A DNA stretch of 14,086 nt from Lachnospiraceae bacterium. GTDB lineage: Bacteria > Bacillota > Clostridia > Lachnospirales > Lachnospiraceae. Where the stretch lies: contig VSNY01000095.1 of assembly GCA_009774535.1 (NCBI GenBank), positions 1-14,086 on the forward strand. The letters run 5' to 3'. A program made the position numbers and the translations under genes. Under the pieces are notes generated by a model that did no database searches, had not been told where the DNA came from, and saw only the letters and a program-made list of their open reading frames with translations. Below are positions 1 through 6,942 of the stretch, piece after piece; the first letter of the stretch is position 1, and each line of letters begins with the position of its first letter.

Positions 1-1362
1 CATAGATGTAAAGATGCCGTCTATCTTGTTTTCCAATAAGTAGCATGCTGTTACAAACGGATGGATCGCTGTGGAAAACGGCGGTGCATAAGCAAAATCC
101 AGCGTGTCAAAATCATCCAGCTTCATCCCCTGTGCAATGCCTACTACCGCAATGTCTGTTATTTTATCTACAGCGCCTGCACCGAATACCTGCATGCCAA
201 GCAGTTTTCGTGAAGCGGTTTCCGCCGTCAGTTTCATGACAAAAGAAGAAGCCCCTGGATAATAGTGAGCCTTGTCGTCCACCACGCAAATCACGGAAGT
301 CGTCTCATAGCCTGCAGCCTTCGCCTGCTCCTCCGTCATACCTGTGCGCCCGCCGTTTACATGCGCCAGCAGTTTTACCACGCCAGTTCCAAGGCATCCG
401 CCGTAGCCATTGCCTGCGCCGTAGAACGATTTTGCCATTGCACGGGCTGCCAGGTTGGCGGTAGAACCCATAGCTGACCACTGCGGCCTGCCTGTCTGCA
501 CATTTTTTACTATAGCACAGTCGCCAACTGCATAAATATCCGGCAGGTTCGTTTTCATCTGCGCATCTGTAATAATCGTCCCTTTCAGCATCTCAAGGCC
601 GCATCCTTCGAGAAATTCCGTCGCCGGGCGCACCCCGATTGCTAAAATTACAAGATCCGCGCCGAGAATTCCCTGGTCAGTTACTACTTTTTCAGCCTTT
701 TCGCTGCCTGTAATCCCTTGTAAACATGTAGAAGTCAGCACACGCATACCAGACGCCTTTAGCTGTCTTTTCGCATAATCCGCCATTTCCCTGTCATAAG
801 CATTCGGCATGATCTGATCCGCGGCATCGATTACCGTCACTTCCAGCCCGCGCGCCAGCAGATTTTCCGCCACTTCCAATCCGATAAATCCAGCGCCGCA
901 GACAACCGCCCTGCGGCACTTCTGCTCTTCGATATAGGCACGCACACGCACCACATCATCCGGTGTACGTACACAAAATACACCAGACAGACCGACTCCC
1001 TCCACCGGAGGTACAAACGGCGCTGCACCCGTTGCAATAATCAGCTTATCATACGTTTCTGTAAAAGTCTCGCCGGAAGCCTTTTTCAAACTGACCGTCT
1101 TTGCTCCATGATCTACCGCAGTCGCCTCGCACCCGGTAAATACCTCCGCTCCGGTCAGTCCTGCATACTTTGCAGGGGTATTGACGATCAAACTCTCACG
1201 CGACGCGATATCGCCGCCGATATAATACGGAAGCCCGCACCCGGCATAAGAGATCTCTTCGCCTTTCGTATAGATTTTTACATCCGCGCTCCGGTCACAG
1301 CGTTTCAGCTTTGCGGCCGCCTTTGTCCCGGCAGCTACGCCGCCCAAAATTACATACTTCAT
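1..1362 (-). CDS. FAD-dependent CoA-disulfide reductase/NADH oxidase family protein, 3' end cut by window edge
   Basis: The minus strand is open from an ATG at 1362 to the left edge, giving 454 residues and no stop. Start choice: AAAGGGGAAAAGG lies just upstream of the ATG. Visible in the translation: an N-terminal FAD Rossmann motif (GGVAAGTKAA, about 7-16), the redox cysteine in GCGLPYYIGG (Cys42), a second dinucleotide fold (GAGFIGLE, about 170), the FAD-binding YAVGDC near 280, and a C-terminal dimerisation segment with AYAPPFSTAIHP. A single active Cys at about 42-43 instead of a CxxxxC pair is the hallmark of CoA-disulfide reductases and NADH oxidases, which use NAD(P)H to reduce CoA disulfide, polysulfide or oxygen. 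Some relatives carry rhodanese or TusA-like domains after this point; the cut hides whether this one does. Cytosolic flavoprotein, probably for oxygen or thiol stress in an anaerobe. The exact substrate cannot be read from sequence. Confidence 0.88.
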   Translation of the reverse strand, partial: MKYVILGGVAAGTKAAAKLKRCDRSADVKIYTKGEEISYAGCGLPYYIGGDIASRESLIVNTPAKYAGLTGAEVFTGCEATAVDHGAKTVSLKKASGETFTETYDKLIIATGAAPFVPPVEGVGLSGVFCVRTPDDVVRVRAYIEEQKCRRAVVCGAGFIGLEVAENLLARGLEVTVIDAADQIMPNAYDREMADYAKRQLKASGMRVLTSTCLQGITGSEKAEKVVTDQGILGADLVILAIGVRPATEFLEGCGLEMLKGTIITDAQMKTNLPDIYAVGDCAIVKNVQTGRPQWSAMGSTANLAARAMAKSFYGAGNGYGGCLGTGVVKLLAHVNGGRTGMTEEQAKAAGYETTSVICVVDDKAHYYPGASSFVMKLTAETASRKLLGMQVFGAGAVDKITDIAVVGIAQGMKLDDFDTLDFAYAPPFSTAIHPFVTACYLLENKIDGIFTSM

Positions 1363-1443
1363 AATCCTTTTCCCCTTTCGTTGATCTGCAATTTCCACGC
1401 TGCTTTTGTATCCTAACTCTTTCGCAGCACTTCCATTTCTTAC

Positions 1444-1473
1444 ATTATATATCTGCTGTCCATAAAAATCCAA
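1444..1473 (-). promoter_or_regulatory. Possible sigma-A promoter of the oxidoreductase
   Basis: On the minus strand a perfect -10 TATAAT (1444-1449) is preceded, 18 bases upstream, by TTGGAT (1468-1473), a weak -35. The leader to the ATG at 1362 would be about 75 bases. The -10 is convincing, the -35 is not. Confidence 0.45.
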
Positions 1474-1520
1474 TGCAAATTTCCATACATTCGGATTTCC
1501 GTGCAAATAAATCATTTCAT

Positions 1521-1549
1521 GAATATTTCCGGCAATTTCGCGCATGCTT
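1521..1549 (+). promoter_or_regulatory. Candidate sporulation (SigF/SigG-type) promoter of sigG
   Basis: GAATA (1521-1525) and CATGCTT (1543-1549) are 17 bases apart. They resemble the SigG consensus (-35 GnATR, -10 CATnnTA) with one mismatch in the -10 core. Transcription would start near 1556, leaving a 20-odd base leader holding the GGAGG at 1567-1571. No sigma-A promoter is visible in this gap on the plus strand. This fits the known pattern in Bacillus, where sigG is transcribed by SigF and then by its own product. It is an inference from pattern match. Confidence 0.45.
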
Positions 1550-1577
1550 TATAGTATCAAACATCCGGAGGTTAACT

Positions 1578-2360
1578 ATGGCTGTCTATAAAGTTGAAAT
1601 CTGCGGCGTAAATACTGCGAAGCTGCCTGTATTAAAAGAATCTGAAAAAGAAGAGTTATTTCAAAGAATCAAGCAGGGCGACCAGGAAGCCAGGGAAACT
1701 TATATCAAAGGCAACCTGCGCCTTGTCTTAAGTGTCATCAAGCGTTTTTCCAACCATCATGAAAATGTGGACGATCTGTTTCAAATCGGCTGCATTGGCC
1801 TGATCAAATCGATTGATAATTTCGATCCGACGATGGGCGTGAAATTCAGCACCTATGCCGTACCAATGATTATCGGCGAAGTACGCCGTTATCTGCGCGA
1901 CAATAACAGCATCCGGGTATCACGCTCCCTGCGAGACAATGCCTACAAAGCCATCCACGCAAAAGAAGTGCTGACACGCACCTCCAACCAGGAACCAACT
2001 ATGGATGAGATCGCTAAAGAGGCAGGACTCACCAAAGCCGAGATCGTCTTTGCGCTGGATGCCATCCAGACCCCGGTCAGCCTGTACGAGCCGGTCTACA
2101 CGGATGGCGGAGATACGCTCTATGTTATGGATCAGATCTCGGATAAGAAAAACAAAGAATCCAAATGGATTGAATCCCTGTCTTTATCCGATGCTATGAA
2201 ACGGCTGAACGACCGGGAAAATTATATTATTAAGCTGCGTTTTTTTGAAGGCAAAACACAGATGGAAGTCGCCGAAGAAATTCATATTTCACAGGCACAA
2301 GTATCCAGACTGGAAAAATCCGCGCTGAAAAGCATGCAGAACTATTTGTCCCTGAGCTGA
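1578..2360 (+). CDS. sigG: RNA polymerase sporulation-specific sigma factor SigG
   Basis: 260 residues, the normal length of SigG. Start choice: the ATG at 1578 has GGAGG six bases upstream, and the protein then begins as SigG does, with KVEICGVNTAKLPVL. Region 2 is near 45-115, with LRLVLSVIKRF, DDLFQIGCIGL, FSTYAVPMIIGE and VRRYLRDNN. Region 3 is near 116-180 and contains VFALDAIQTPVSLYEPVY. Region 4 is near 205-255 with the helix-turn-helix TQMEVAEEIHISQAQVSRLE. SigG directs late forespore transcription (small acid-soluble proteins, germination genes) after engulfment. In most endospore formers it sits directly after spoIIGA-sigE; here its upstream neighbour is a divergent oxidoreductase and it appears to be a single-gene unit. 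Presence of sigG marks the organism as a spore former or a recent descendant of one. Confidence 0.96.
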   Translation: MAVYKVEICGVNTAKLPVLKESEKEELFQRIKQGDQEARETYIKGNLRLVLSVIKRFSNHHENVDDLFQIGCIGLIKSIDNFDPTMGVKFSTYAVPMIIGEVRRYLRDNNSIRVSRSLRDNAYKAIHAKEVLTRTSNQEPTMDEIAKEAGLTKAEIVFALDAIQTPVSLYEPVYTDGGDTLYVMDQISDKKNKESKWIESLSLSDAMKRLNDRENYIIKLRFFEGKTQMEVAEEIHISQAQVSRLEKSALKSMQNYLSLS

Positions 2361-2361
2361 T

Positions 2362-2390
2362 AAGACCTGCTGTTATTTCCAGCAAGTCTT
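2362..2390 (+). terminator. Hairpin just after sigG, weak terminator candidate
   Basis: AAGACCTGCTG (2362-2372) and CAGCAAGTCTT (2380-2390) form an 11-base stem with one C-A mismatch and a 7-base loop, starting 2 bases after the sigG stop. There is no T-run after it, so Rho-independent termination is not assured. It may instead protect the 3' end of the mRNA. Confidence 0.35.
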
Positions 2391-2448
2391 AAGCAGCGGG
2401 CGTTTGCGTCAAAAATCAGGCGGCATCAGACAACTTTTACTGCGGCAG

Positions 2449-2778
2449 TCAGCTCTCTGGCAGGTCATACGTCCGAAGCACTGGTACAGTCCCGCGCATC
2501 TTATATGCGTTACTACACGCATAACGGCCCTGTCCGTCACGAATCTGTATTCTGACATATCCTTCTGTTCCATCCAGATGAAATGCCGCATCCGTGATTG
2601 TCTGTCTGGAAACTGCAACTTTTTTATGGCAGTTTCTGCCGCTTGTTATCACATAAATTTTTTCTACAGGACTGGTCTTTATCTCCAACAGGCCATCCTC
2701 TACGGACATACTGTAAATTTCCGGTCCCATAGAACTGTAAAAATCTCCGCGAAGCAACGCTCCTGTTACAGCAGCCAC
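2449..2778 (-). pseudogene. C-terminal remnant of a PHP-domain phosphoesterase
   Basis: The 109-codon frame begins abruptly inside what looks like the C-terminal part of a PHP-type metallophosphoesterase: ALLRGDFYSSMGPEI, then beta-rich sequence, and near the end GYVRIQIRDGQGRYACSNAY. Full-length relatives, as I recall them, have ALKxGxFYxSTGPEI in this place, after a catalytic PHP domain of 150-200 residues with several metal-binding His/Asp. None of that domain is present: an in-frame TAG lies four codons above the first possible GTG start, and the DUF2200 stop is 25 bases upstream. No convincing ribosome binding site precedes the GTG. The likely reading is a deletion that removed the catalytic N-terminus. 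The alternative, a short functional protein, is less likely. Confidence 0.55.
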
Positions 2779-2803
2779 ACAGAACTTCTAGATATCCATA
2801 TTC

Positions 2804-3154
2804 TTATTTTCTCAAAATCCGATCCATCGCCTTCCCCTTGGCTAACTCGTCCATCAGCTTATCCAGACACCGGATCGACCGCATCAAAGGCTCTTCGATC
2901 TGTTCAACACGCACGCCGCAGACAACGCCTTTTACAAGATCTCTTTTTTTCTCCAATTCCGGGGCATTTTGAAAAAATTCCCCATACGTAAGCGTCCCGT
3001 CAAACATCTGTTCCAGCTCCTGCCTGCTGTACCCGGTCAGCCAGCATGTCACTTCATACACTTCGTCTTTCGTCCTGCCTTTTTTTACAGCTTTGTCAAT
3101 CAATAACTGGTAGACTTTGGAAAAATCCATCTGGTAGATTTTTTCATTCGACAT
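2804..3154 (-). CDS. DUF2200 family protein
   Basis: 116 residues, the usual size for DUF2200. The family pattern is visible along the whole length: IYQMDFSKVYQLLIDKAVKKG at the start, EVTCWLTGYSRQELEQ near 35-50, then LVKGVVCGVRVEQIEEPLM near 74-92 and LDKLMDELAKGKAMDRILRK at the end. The start is supported by GGAGGTG seven bases before the ATG. The fold and biochemical role are unknown to me; it is a small soluble protein with no membrane segment or signal peptide. It begins 18 bases after the stop of the HEPN-containing gene on the same strand, so it may share that transcript. Its more balanced base composition suggests it is native rather than part of the AT-rich island. Confidence 0.85.
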   Translation of the reverse strand: MSNEKIYQMDFSKVYQLLIDKAVKKGRTKDEVYEVTCWLTGYSRQELEQMFDGTLTYGEFFQNAPELEKKRDLVKGVVCGVRVEQIEEPLMRSIRCLDKLMDELAKGKAMDRILRK

Positions 3155-3172
3155 GTTTCACACCTCCATAAA

Positions 3173-4270
3173 TTATAATTTTTCTTTTTTCTCTTCCACA
3201 GAATTTGGAAAATGAAAAGTGATTAACAATTCGATAACTACCTTTTCAAAAATAAGATTCATATCATCTAAAATACTTCTGGAAGCCGCAGGTATGCTTC
3301 CATATTCATGAAACATTAAACATCGGACAGCATAAAGGCTTTCTTCAGCATTCTTTTTTTCCATTTTTCCGGATTCCTTTAGAATTTCATTACAGACATC
3401 CTTAAGTTCCTCTCTCAAACTGCCAGAAATTGGCGCATACTTACGAAACAATTTGTTTACCCGGTACTTTTCGCCCGCAATTTCCAACAAGTCATTTTTC
3501 AAATCAAAAAGATTATTTGTATCCTGTTCAATTTTTTGATTTAAATCTATAAATTCGTAAGAAAAAATATCTCCAATCAAAAGCTCAATAATCTGATACA
3601 GCATATGAAATTTCGCTAAAGGCAAAAACCCTGTCTGAACAAGCAGGCTCTTAAAAATTTCTATAATAAATATTTTATCTTTTACATCTTCCGATATCCT
3701 GCGCAAGTTGATTTTTTTAGCCACAGATACATCTTTCGCAGCACCAACCTGATCTGCTGTAAAGGAATAACCATATAGATACAAATCAGCGAAGTAATCC
3801 CATATACTAAAACGAGAAATCGTGTTGCAATTGCTTTTGCACATGACTAATAGAATTGTATCTTCAGGATAAAAATCTGTAAGATCTAAAAATTCTCTGC
3901 TACTTTTCTTATCAGTTTCCGAGATACGGTCCAATAAAAGATAAGTCGCCACATACGCATATTTCAAGAAAAAAGCGTTCTCTGCATATGCATGATGATC
4001 AGAAACCAATGCCTGAATCGGAAACACCCATCCCAAACTGACACCTGTCTGCTTATCAAAAACCCTGAAGATGTCATTTTCCCGATTCAACGTGTTCGTA
4101 TGAAACAATTCCATGCAGTAATCGTGAGGATTGTATTCATCATCTAATTGTAAATCTTTTCCACATTCCAACCGCATTCCATCAGAACTTACGACAGAAA
4201 AACATTTACGATCCAACAGAAACTCTATGTTTGTATAAATTACATCTTCATCCATAAATTTAAGGTCCAT
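3173..4270 (-). CDS. Unknown protein with C-terminal HEPN-like domain (second gene of AT-rich operon)
   Basis: 365 residues, no signal peptide or clear membrane span. I do not recognise residues 1-210 as a named family; they are mixed alpha/beta with SLGWVFPIQAL near 78-88. The C-terminal half looks all-helical and HEPN-like: FHMLYQIIELLIGDIF (221-236), a long charged helical stretch, then YAVRCLMFHEYGSIP (313-327). That last segment contains R316-x4-H321, the RX4-6H arrangement of HEPN ribonucleases. A final helix follows (MNLIFEKVVIELLITF). HEPN domains of this form commonly serve as RNases in toxin-antitoxin and abortive-infection systems, though the usual polar residue after the Arg is a Cys here. 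The ATG lies 2 bases after the stop of the upstream gene, so translation is probably coupled. The base composition is far more AT-rich than in the flanking genes. Function is not established. Confidence 0.75.
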   Translation of the reverse strand: MDLKFMDEDVIYTNIEFLLDRKCFSVVSSDGMRLECGKDLQLDDEYNPHDYCMELFHTNTLNRENDIFRVFDKQTGVSLGWVFPIQALVSDHHAYAENAFFLKYAYVATYLLLDRISETDKKSSREFLDLTDFYPEDTILLVMCKSNCNTISRFSIWDYFADLYLYGYSFTADQVGAAKDVSVAKKINLRRISEDVKDKIFIIEIFKSLLVQTGFLPLAKFHMLYQIIELLIGDIFSYEFIDLNQKIEQDTNNLFDLKNDLLEIAGEKYRVNKLFRKYAPISGSLREELKDVCNEILKESGKMEKKNAEESLYAVRCLMFHEYGSIPAASRSILDDMNLIFEKVVIELLITFHFPNSVEEKKEKL

Positions 4271-4272
4271 GT

Positions 4273-5445
4273 CTACACCTGACTTCTGTACTTCTGATAA
4301 CTATTTTTAGCTGAAAGATACAAATTAAGATAAGAATCACTTTCCGGATTAAATAATTCCCTAAAAAAATATTGAAACAGCATTCTCTGCCCATTTCCTA
4401 TTTTTTTGGATTCCTTATTCACTTTATCCAATCCGAGCAATAGCTCTATAAACCAATCATTTTGCTCAACAGAACCAGATTCCATTCTGTCCGGAAGCAG
4501 ATAAAATTTTTCCAATGACTCTAATTTACCAAAGTCTTTTAGACGACCGATTGCTGCTCCAAAACCAGTCAATGCCTGAGAGGTATTAAACACTTTCACA
4601 ATATTTTCCCCAAAAGGATCTCTGCTAAATCCACTTTCTTCAAAATCTAATTCATCTGGATTTACAAAACGTTCTAACTGTTCCATAAACCAGACATACG
4701 AACATATAAAGTCTTTAAATACATCCATTTCTGTATTTTCATGAGAAAGATTTTCAAGCATTTTAACATTGTCCAATAAATCCTGTCGGTCAATCGGAAG
4801 CTCGTCCCTATAGATATATGAATGAAATCCATCTACCGCATCCTTAAACTTTAATTCTCTTACCGATGCTTTTACCTTGCCTTCTTTTTCCGTAACTAAC
4901 CGAATTCCGTCAATTTCTTTATTGACCATATTTTTATATAATATTTCAATCTGATGCCTGGTTGACATAGGTGTCTGCCCGGTATTTAACGTCAGCATCC
5001 GATATAAGATACCAAATTTATTGATTCCAATATAAATCTCCATCCTTATATTTTGAGACAAAAACCGATCCGTTTCACTTCTGTTATCTGCTTGTTCCAG
5101 CTCTTCCTTTGCCGCAATTAATGTATAAGTTCTCTGCAGTCCATCTAAGATCATCAAATTTTGAGGGTTACCAGCCACATATTCCATAATCTGCTGATCC
5201 GTTGTTTTATCATTGATCATACCAGAATCAGTAAACGCTAATACAAGCGGCGGGATCACACATCCTCTTATTAAATCTGTCTTAAGTAACGAATAGACAG
5301 ATTTGGATGATTTTACTTTCTTTCTTTGCATATCATTATTATTTAAAATATCAGGTGCAAAGCCTAAATAATCACCAATTGTAATCTCAACAAAAATATT
5401 CCAGCTGTTGATTCTTTGATCTTCAATGCGCGATAAAATATTCAT
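4273..5445 (-). CDS. DGQHR/DUF262-like (ParB/Srx-type fold) protein, first gene of AT-rich operon
   Basis: 390 residues, start ATG preceded by GGGTGAGG. Residues 60-110 read RGCVIPPLVLAF, a spacer, then MILDGLQRTYTLIAA. The DGLQR core (101-105), preceded by a hydrophobic strand and followed by a helix, resembles the DGQQR/DGQHR motif of DUF262 (GmrS-type), DndB-like and ParB/Srx families. A second conserved-looking block, ILYRMLTLNTGQTPMSTRHQ (146-165), fits the 'N-x-x-Q-x-x-M' strand-loop seen in such proteins. The rest (200-390) looks helical, with no HNH/DUF1524 motif, so no nuclease partner domain is visible in this chain. In known families this fold binds nucleotide or DNA and often senses or acts on modified DNA. 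The specific family is uncertain. It is coupled to the HEPN-like gene, has low GC, and no good sigma-A promoter is visible in the 108 bases upstream. Confidence 0.72.
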   Translation of the reverse strand: MNILSRIEDQRINSWNIFVEITIGDYLGFAPDILNNNDMQRKKVKSSKSVYSLLKTDLIRGCVIPPLVLAFTDSGMINDKTTDQQIMEYVAGNPQNLMILDGLQRTYTLIAAKEELEQADNRSETDRFLSQNIRMEIYIGINKFGILYRMLTLNTGQTPMSTRHQIEILYKNMVNKEIDGIRLVTEKEGKVKASVRELKFKDAVDGFHSYIYRDELPIDRQDLLDNVKMLENLSHENTEMDVFKDFICSYVWFMEQLERFVNPDELDFEESGFSRDPFGENIVKVFNTSQALTGFGAAIGRLKDFGKLESLEKFYLLPDRMESGSVEQNDWFIELLLGLDKVNKESKKIGNGQRMLFQYFFRELFNPESDSYLNLYLSAKNSYQKYRSQV

Positions 5446-5492
5446 CCGTTTTCCTCACCCTTTCTAAAAATGCAGCCACAAAAACTTCTTTC

Positions 5493-5516
5493 TGTATTTC
5501 TTCTTGTATTTCTTCC
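5493..5516. repeat. 12-bp direct repeat (2 copies) in the leader of the AT-rich operon
   Basis: TGTATTTCTTCT (5493-5504) is followed directly by TGTATTTCTTCC (5505-5516) and then a partial third copy, TGTAT (5517-5521). It lies between the carboxypeptidase stop and the first gene of the operon. It could be a regulator site, a scar at the edge of the AT-rich island, or part of a short frame (5423-5533, minus, TTG start) that reads QEEIQEEIQKE and overlaps the start of the operon. Confidence 0.6.
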
Positions 5517-5553
5517 TGTATACATCCTGGCAATCAGTCTTTTGTTTCAAAAA

Positions 5554-6741
5554 CTATTTTCTTCCCGAAAACCGCTTATACAGCTTTACATGATCATAAA
5601 TACATTTCCAGGTTCCCGGCGCGTCTGCCGTTACACAGATATATTCGCGGTCTTTTTTATCTATACCGTAACTCACCGCGCAGTTTCCCGCCTCCTGTAC
5701 ATATCCGGTCTTGGCGCAGGCTACCTCGCCCCCGGTATCTTTATCTTCGATCCGACGCAAAAACCAGTTGGAAATCAGTATTCCATCGGGATGCTGCTTT
5801 GTTTTGGAAGTCGTATACGTACGCGCAGACAACACTTCCCGGCACAGGTCATTTTGAACCGCCGCTTTCATAATGACTGCCAGATCAAATAACGTACAAT
5901 AATGATCCTCGTCATAAATACCCGTACAATTCGTAAAATGTGCCGTATCTGACAAACCAAGATCCTCCAGCTTCGCATTCATCAGTTCTACAAAAGCCTC
6001 CTGCGATCCGGCCGTATATTCCGCCAGTCCCAGCGACGCATCTGCGCCGGACGGAAGTATCGTCCCGTACAAAAGGTCTCGGACTGTCACTTTTTCATCT
6101 CTGTCAAACCCGGCCACGCTGCACTCATTCAAATAACAATAGTCCGTAATCTCCACGGTAATCTTAAACTTATCATCCAGATCAATAGTATCCCCCAGTT
6201 TGTCCACCGCTGTTAACAATGTCAGCACTTTTGTCATGGAAGCAGGTACAATCCGGTCTTTCTCATTCTTGCAGGCCAGTACCGTTCCGCCAACAGCATC
6301 TACTAAAACCGCGTGGTTACTGGCAATACCGCCTCCCAGCGTTCTGGTTTTTTCTATATATTGAAACGCCTGTGTGCTGTCATCTGCGTAATCTGAATCT
6401 TCCTTCTGTCCATCTGGTTCTTCGGTATCTGTTTCCTCCAAATCAGCCCCGTCCGCTTTTGTTTGATCCTGATCCGCGAATGTCTGATCTGTTTTTTCAG
6501 AATCTGCCGAGGATGGCTGCTTTTGTGTATCCGCTAATTGTTGTGTATTACTGCCTGGCTGGCTGGCTTTTTTTCCATTTTCCATAACAAAGAAAAAAAC
6601 GGTTGATCCGGCGGCTAATACAAATGCGAGAATCAGCAGCTTTTGAAAAAATACCTGCCGTTTCCGTTTTTTCCGCATCTGCTGCTTTTTTTCCAGCACT
6701 TGCAGCCAGTGCGGATCGTCTTCTTTATTGATGTTATCCAT
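5554..6741 (-). CDS. Membrane-anchored D-alanyl-D-alanine carboxypeptidase (penicillin-binding protein, S11 type)
   Basis: 395 residues from the ATG at 6741, which has AAAGGAG seven bases upstream; a TTG two codons earlier is too close to that site. Layout: a short basic cytoplasmic N-terminus (MRKKRKRQ near 22-29), one membrane span (about 33-53), an acidic Asp/Glu/Gln-rich linker (60-125), then the extracellular catalytic domain. Catalytic motifs: SMTK (168-171, Ser168 nucleophile), SGAD (231-234) at the SxN position, and KTG (344-346). Such enzymes trim the terminal D-Ala from peptidoglycan stem peptides and so limit cross-linking. The third residue of the SxN motif is Ala, not Asn, which is unusual against textbook members. 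It lacks the C-terminal amphipathic anchor of DacA; the N-terminal span anchors it instead. A strong promoter lies directly upstream. Confidence 0.9.
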   Translation of the reverse strand: MDNINKEDDPHWLQVLEKKQQMRKKRKRQVFFQKLLILAFVLAAGSTVFFFVMENGKKASQPGSNTQQLADTQKQPSSADSEKTDQTFADQDQTKADGADLEETDTEEPDGQKEDSDYADDSTQAFQYIEKTRTLGGGIASNHAVLVDAVGGTVLACKNEKDRIVPASMTKVLTLLTAVDKLGDTIDLDDKFKITVEITDYCYLNECSVAGFDRDEKVTVRDLLYGTILPSGADASLGLAEYTAGSQEAFVELMNAKLEDLGLSDTAHFTNCTGIYDEDHYCTLFDLAVIMKAAVQNDLCREVLSARTYTTSKTKQHPDGILISNWFLRRIEDKDTGGEVACAKTGYVQEAGNCAVSYGIDKKDREYICVTADAPGTWKCIYDHVKLYKRFSGRK

Positions 6742-6781
6742 AATCAATCTCCTTTACTGTCTGATGTTGCAGACTTTTACC

Positions 6782-6811
6782 ATTATATTGCGGATACTGC
6801 CTGTGTGTCAA
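6782..6811 (-). promoter_or_regulatory. Sigma-A promoter of the D-Ala-D-Ala carboxypeptidase gene
   Basis: Perfect TTGACA (6806-6811) and TATAAT (6782-6787) separated by 18 bases on the minus strand. The predicted start near 6775 gives a leader of about 34 bases to the ATG at 6741. Confidence 0.8.
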
Positions 6812-6837
6812 TGGGATTGAAGGAAAATTTTTGATGA

Positions 6838-6905
6838 CGGGGGGATGTGGGTGGCTGGGCGGACGACGCCGCGGGCGGTGGGCTGCCCTCCCGTTCCGCT
6901 GCTCC
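6838..6905. other. GC-rich block between two minus-strand genes
   Basis: Bases 6841-6900 contain 47 G or C out of 60 by hand count. The plus strand is G-heavy, with GGGCGG repeated, then becomes C-rich. It follows the stop of the large zinc-ribbon gene and precedes the carboxypeptidase promoter. I find no reading frame with family features and no clean hairpin with a T-run. Confidence 0.5.
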
Positions 6906-6942
6906 GGTCACGTCCGGCAAGCCAAAAAATACCAGCATCCAA

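Noticed and set aside
1473..1577. Upstream extension of sigG by 35 codons
   Set aside because: The internal ATG at 1578 has a perfect GGAGG and begins the conserved SigG N-terminus; the extra residues match nothing in SigG, and the candidate promoter lies inside them.
5470..5892. 140-codon plus-strand hydrophobic frame
   Set aside because: Lies opposite the carboxypeptidase 3' end and the operon leader; the hydrophobic look comes from reading the T-rich complement of Lys/Glu-rich sequence.
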